Part shown: piece after piece, positions 26,594 through 27,833 of the stretch
How positions within the stretch are numbered: position 1 is the first letter of the stretch
Layout of the letters: the number at the start of each line of letters is the position of its first letter
Assembly (NCBI GenBank): GCA_002292365.1
Contig: DBBU01000064.1
Span: 1-27,833 of the forward strand
Source of the DNA: Flammeovirgaceae bacterium UBA976
Lineage (GTDB): Bacteria; Bacteroidota; Bacteroidia; Cytophagales; Cyclobacteriaceae
Direction of reading: 5' to 3'
Length of the DNA stretch: 27,833 nt
Notes under the pieces: model-generated
Databases searched by the model: none
What the model saw: the letters and a program-made list of their open reading frames with translations, nothing else
Told to the model about the DNA's origin: nothing
Translations under genes and position numbers: made by a program

Positions 26594-27024
26594 AGTTGGT
26601 AATTATTTATAATCAAGTTATAGTAAAATACAATTTTTTCCAATTTCCCATCGAATATCATGAGGAAACCTACTCTTTATACTGCCCTCAGCCCAACCAT
26701 TTATTTTTAAACGAAAAATCCCTAAAAATTATATTTTCAATGTCTCCATCATACAAGTAGATCGATAGTCTGCACCCCAAACAGTATAAAGTTCTAGCAA
26801 CCTAACATGTAGTTTTGATTCATACGCTTTACACTTTATGAAAAGAAAAAAGAGCTACATTCACGTAATTCTTTAATCTTCAATATTGTCATTTTACTCG
26901 AAACCGGGGGCAAACTTCATCTTATGCCAGCAGGTTCCATAATCAATAAGGCATCCTCGACAATAATTTTAAATATATTCCCCCACTGGCCATGTATGTT
27001 GTCAAATAAAAGTAGATTATTTTG
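26594..27024 (-). other. 431-bp gap; no gene called, possibly a decayed coding remnant
   Basis: No convincing ORF, RNA gene or terminator was seen. Minus-strand reading of 26618 to about 27005 gives stretches without many stops: one frame reads H-G-Q-W-G-N-I-F-K-I-I-V-E-D-A-L-L-I-M-E-P-A and, after a stop, K-I-K-E-L-R-E-C. A T-rich run around 26840 then shifts to a frame reading R-L-L-E-L-Y-T-V-W-G-A-D-Y-R and, after another stop, N-G-W-A-E-G-S-I-K-S-R-F-P. The pattern could be a degenerated gene or chance. Confidence 0.2.
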
Positions 27025-27537
27025 TTATTCCTCCTGACTCCATTTTCTCACTCCAGCAATTTTACCATCTTGGATATAATGTCTTTCATAGAATCTATAC
27101 TTTTCAATTTCACCATCCTTTCTATATCTAGTTTCAGTAAATGGAAACATTACAACGGTTAAATTCTCATCGTAAGAGGGGACTACTGGAATTACATCAT
27201 AAACATTTCTTCTAATTGAGTCATATGGCTCGTGCATAGATTTTGCAAGTTCTATTAAGCTGGGTAGATCAAACTCAAGTTTTTCTAATCCTTTTTCAGG
27301 ATAAAAAAAGATAGTTTCTAAATAATTTTCCTCAGTAACAAAATCATAATCTTGATTAACAAATGCAGTTGAAAAATCTAAGGCTAATTGAGCATCTTCC
27401 ATACTTCCAATTGAGTAGGTACTTCCTTCGTTATCCCCACTTAAAATTTCACCAACATTTTTATTCATATTAGTCTCATTATTTTGACAGCTAATTATTA
27501 AAAAAGTAATTGTTATAAGAAAAGTGACTTTTTTCAT
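27025..27537 (-). CDS. Predicted lipoprotein, unknown function
   Basis: The 170-residue product begins with a lipoprotein signal peptide whose lipobox is I-I-S-C (Cys17), so it is anchored to a membrane facing the periplasm or surface. After a short polar linker, the sequence E-D-A-Q-L-A-L-D-F-S-T-A-F-V-N-Q-D-Y-D (residues 46-64) starts a helix-rich then strand-rich region, with Y-R-F-Y-E-R-H-Y-I-Q-D-G-K-I-A at the end. The layout is reminiscent of NTF2/SnoaL-like small domains, but the match is weak. No recognised family. It is a divergent neighbour of the phage-like fragment at 27675. Confidence 0.75.
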   Translation of the reverse strand: MKKVTFLITITFLIISCQNNETNMNKNVGEILSGDNEGSTYSIGSMEDAQLALDFSTAFVNQDYDFVTEENYLETIFFYPEKGLEKLEFDLPSLIELAKSMHEPYDSIRRNVYDVIPVVPSYDENLTVVMFPFTETRYRKDGEIEKYRFYERHYIQDGKIAGVRKWSQEE

Positions 27538-27674
27538 ATTAATATCTTTAAGTTAAAAAAACACTAATATAAAAAAACATTCCGATTAAAATGTTAGTTT
27601 AAACAAGTTGAGCAACTAAAGCACCCTCCCAATATTTTTTCACGAAATTTTTCATTTTAACAATTTACATTAAA

Positions 27675-27833
27675 ATGGGAAGAATAGCAGGGGTCCCAAA
27701 CTAACTAACTACAGAAGTAAAAGAGAAGCTACAAACATTTGTAGAAGGTGTTGCAGACACTTTGGATATTACAGAGATGACAATAGACCAAAAGATTAAA
27801 CCAATACGAGTTAAAAAGATATTTCAACCAACT
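27675..27833 (+). pseudogene. Broken small phage/mobile-type ORF (incomplete at window end)
   Basis: From the ATG at 27675 the frame reads M-G-R-I-A-G-V-P-N, then TAA at 27702-27704, then continues L-T-T-E-V-K-E-K-L-Q-T-F-V-E-G-V-A-D and D-Q-K-I-K-P with no further stop to the end of the window. Short proteins starting M-x-R-x-x-G-x-x-N-K followed by T-T-E-V-K-E-K-L-Q occur in Bacteroidota near phage and mobile sequences, where a Lys (AAA) is expected at the position that is TAA here. This suggests a nonsense-mutated gene, but no downstream part can be seen. Confidence 0.4.

Overview
The window looks like chromosomal DNA of a member of the Bacteroidota (AT-rich, mostly weak or A-rich ribosome binding sites). 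The family content supports this: a TonB-dependent receptor with FRAP and NPEL boxes, a DUF5916 outer-membrane protein, two sortilin-like Asp-box beta-propeller proteins, Bacteroidota/Planctomycete-type Gfo/Idh/MocA oxidoreductases and a DUF4242 protein. No rRNA, tRNA, CRISPR array or intact mobile element was seen. Genus-level placement is not possible from the sequence alone.

Layout, left to right. (1) Positions 1-64, minus strand: the first codons of a Gfo/Idh/MocA dehydrogenase cut by the window edge. (2) 213-3380: a secreted sortilin/VPS10-like Asp-box protein. (3) 3443-7428: a tightly coupled run of two polyphosphate kinase 2 (PPK2) genes, a secreted M61 metallopeptidase with a PDZ domain, and a DinB-like metal-binding protein, with junctions of +1 nt or 4-nt ATGA overlaps. 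(4) 7668-11093: msrB, msrA and a TonB-dependent receptor, again coupled (1-nt gap, then ATGA overlap). (5) 11151-16001, minus strand: an intact Tat-exported Gfo/Idh/MocA oxidoreductase, a CBM9-like/DUF5916 outer-membrane protein, and a heavily decayed second oxidoreductase. (6) 16119-17035, minus strand: a Crp/Fnr regulator followed by a DUF2892 membrane protein, with overlapping inverted repeats just before the latter. (7) 17216-17737: a decayed sialidase. (8) 17869-22042: an SsuD-like flavin monooxygenase, a sodium/solute symporter and a PLP-dependent decarboxylase. (9) 22237-25365: a second sortilin-like protein, followed by a strong bidirectional terminator. (10) 25602-27537, minus strand: a DUF4242 protein, a small cytoplasmic PQQ-like propeller protein with a Gly/Asp tail, an unexplained 431-bp gap and a lipoprotein. 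(11) 27675 to the end: a broken phage-like small ORF.

The common themes are export and surface handling of macromolecules (Asp-box proteins, M61 peptidase, DUF5916, TonB receptor), oxidative and phosphate stress (MsrA/MsrB, PPK2), and small-molecule catabolism (oxidoreductases, monooxygenase, symporter, decarboxylase). Two clear carbohydrate-pathway pseudogenes (oxidoreductase and sialidase) and one probable phage-like one suggest ongoing gene loss. The most novel-looking intact unit is the monooxygenase-symporter-decarboxylase cassette; the pairing and chemistry proposed for it are inference.
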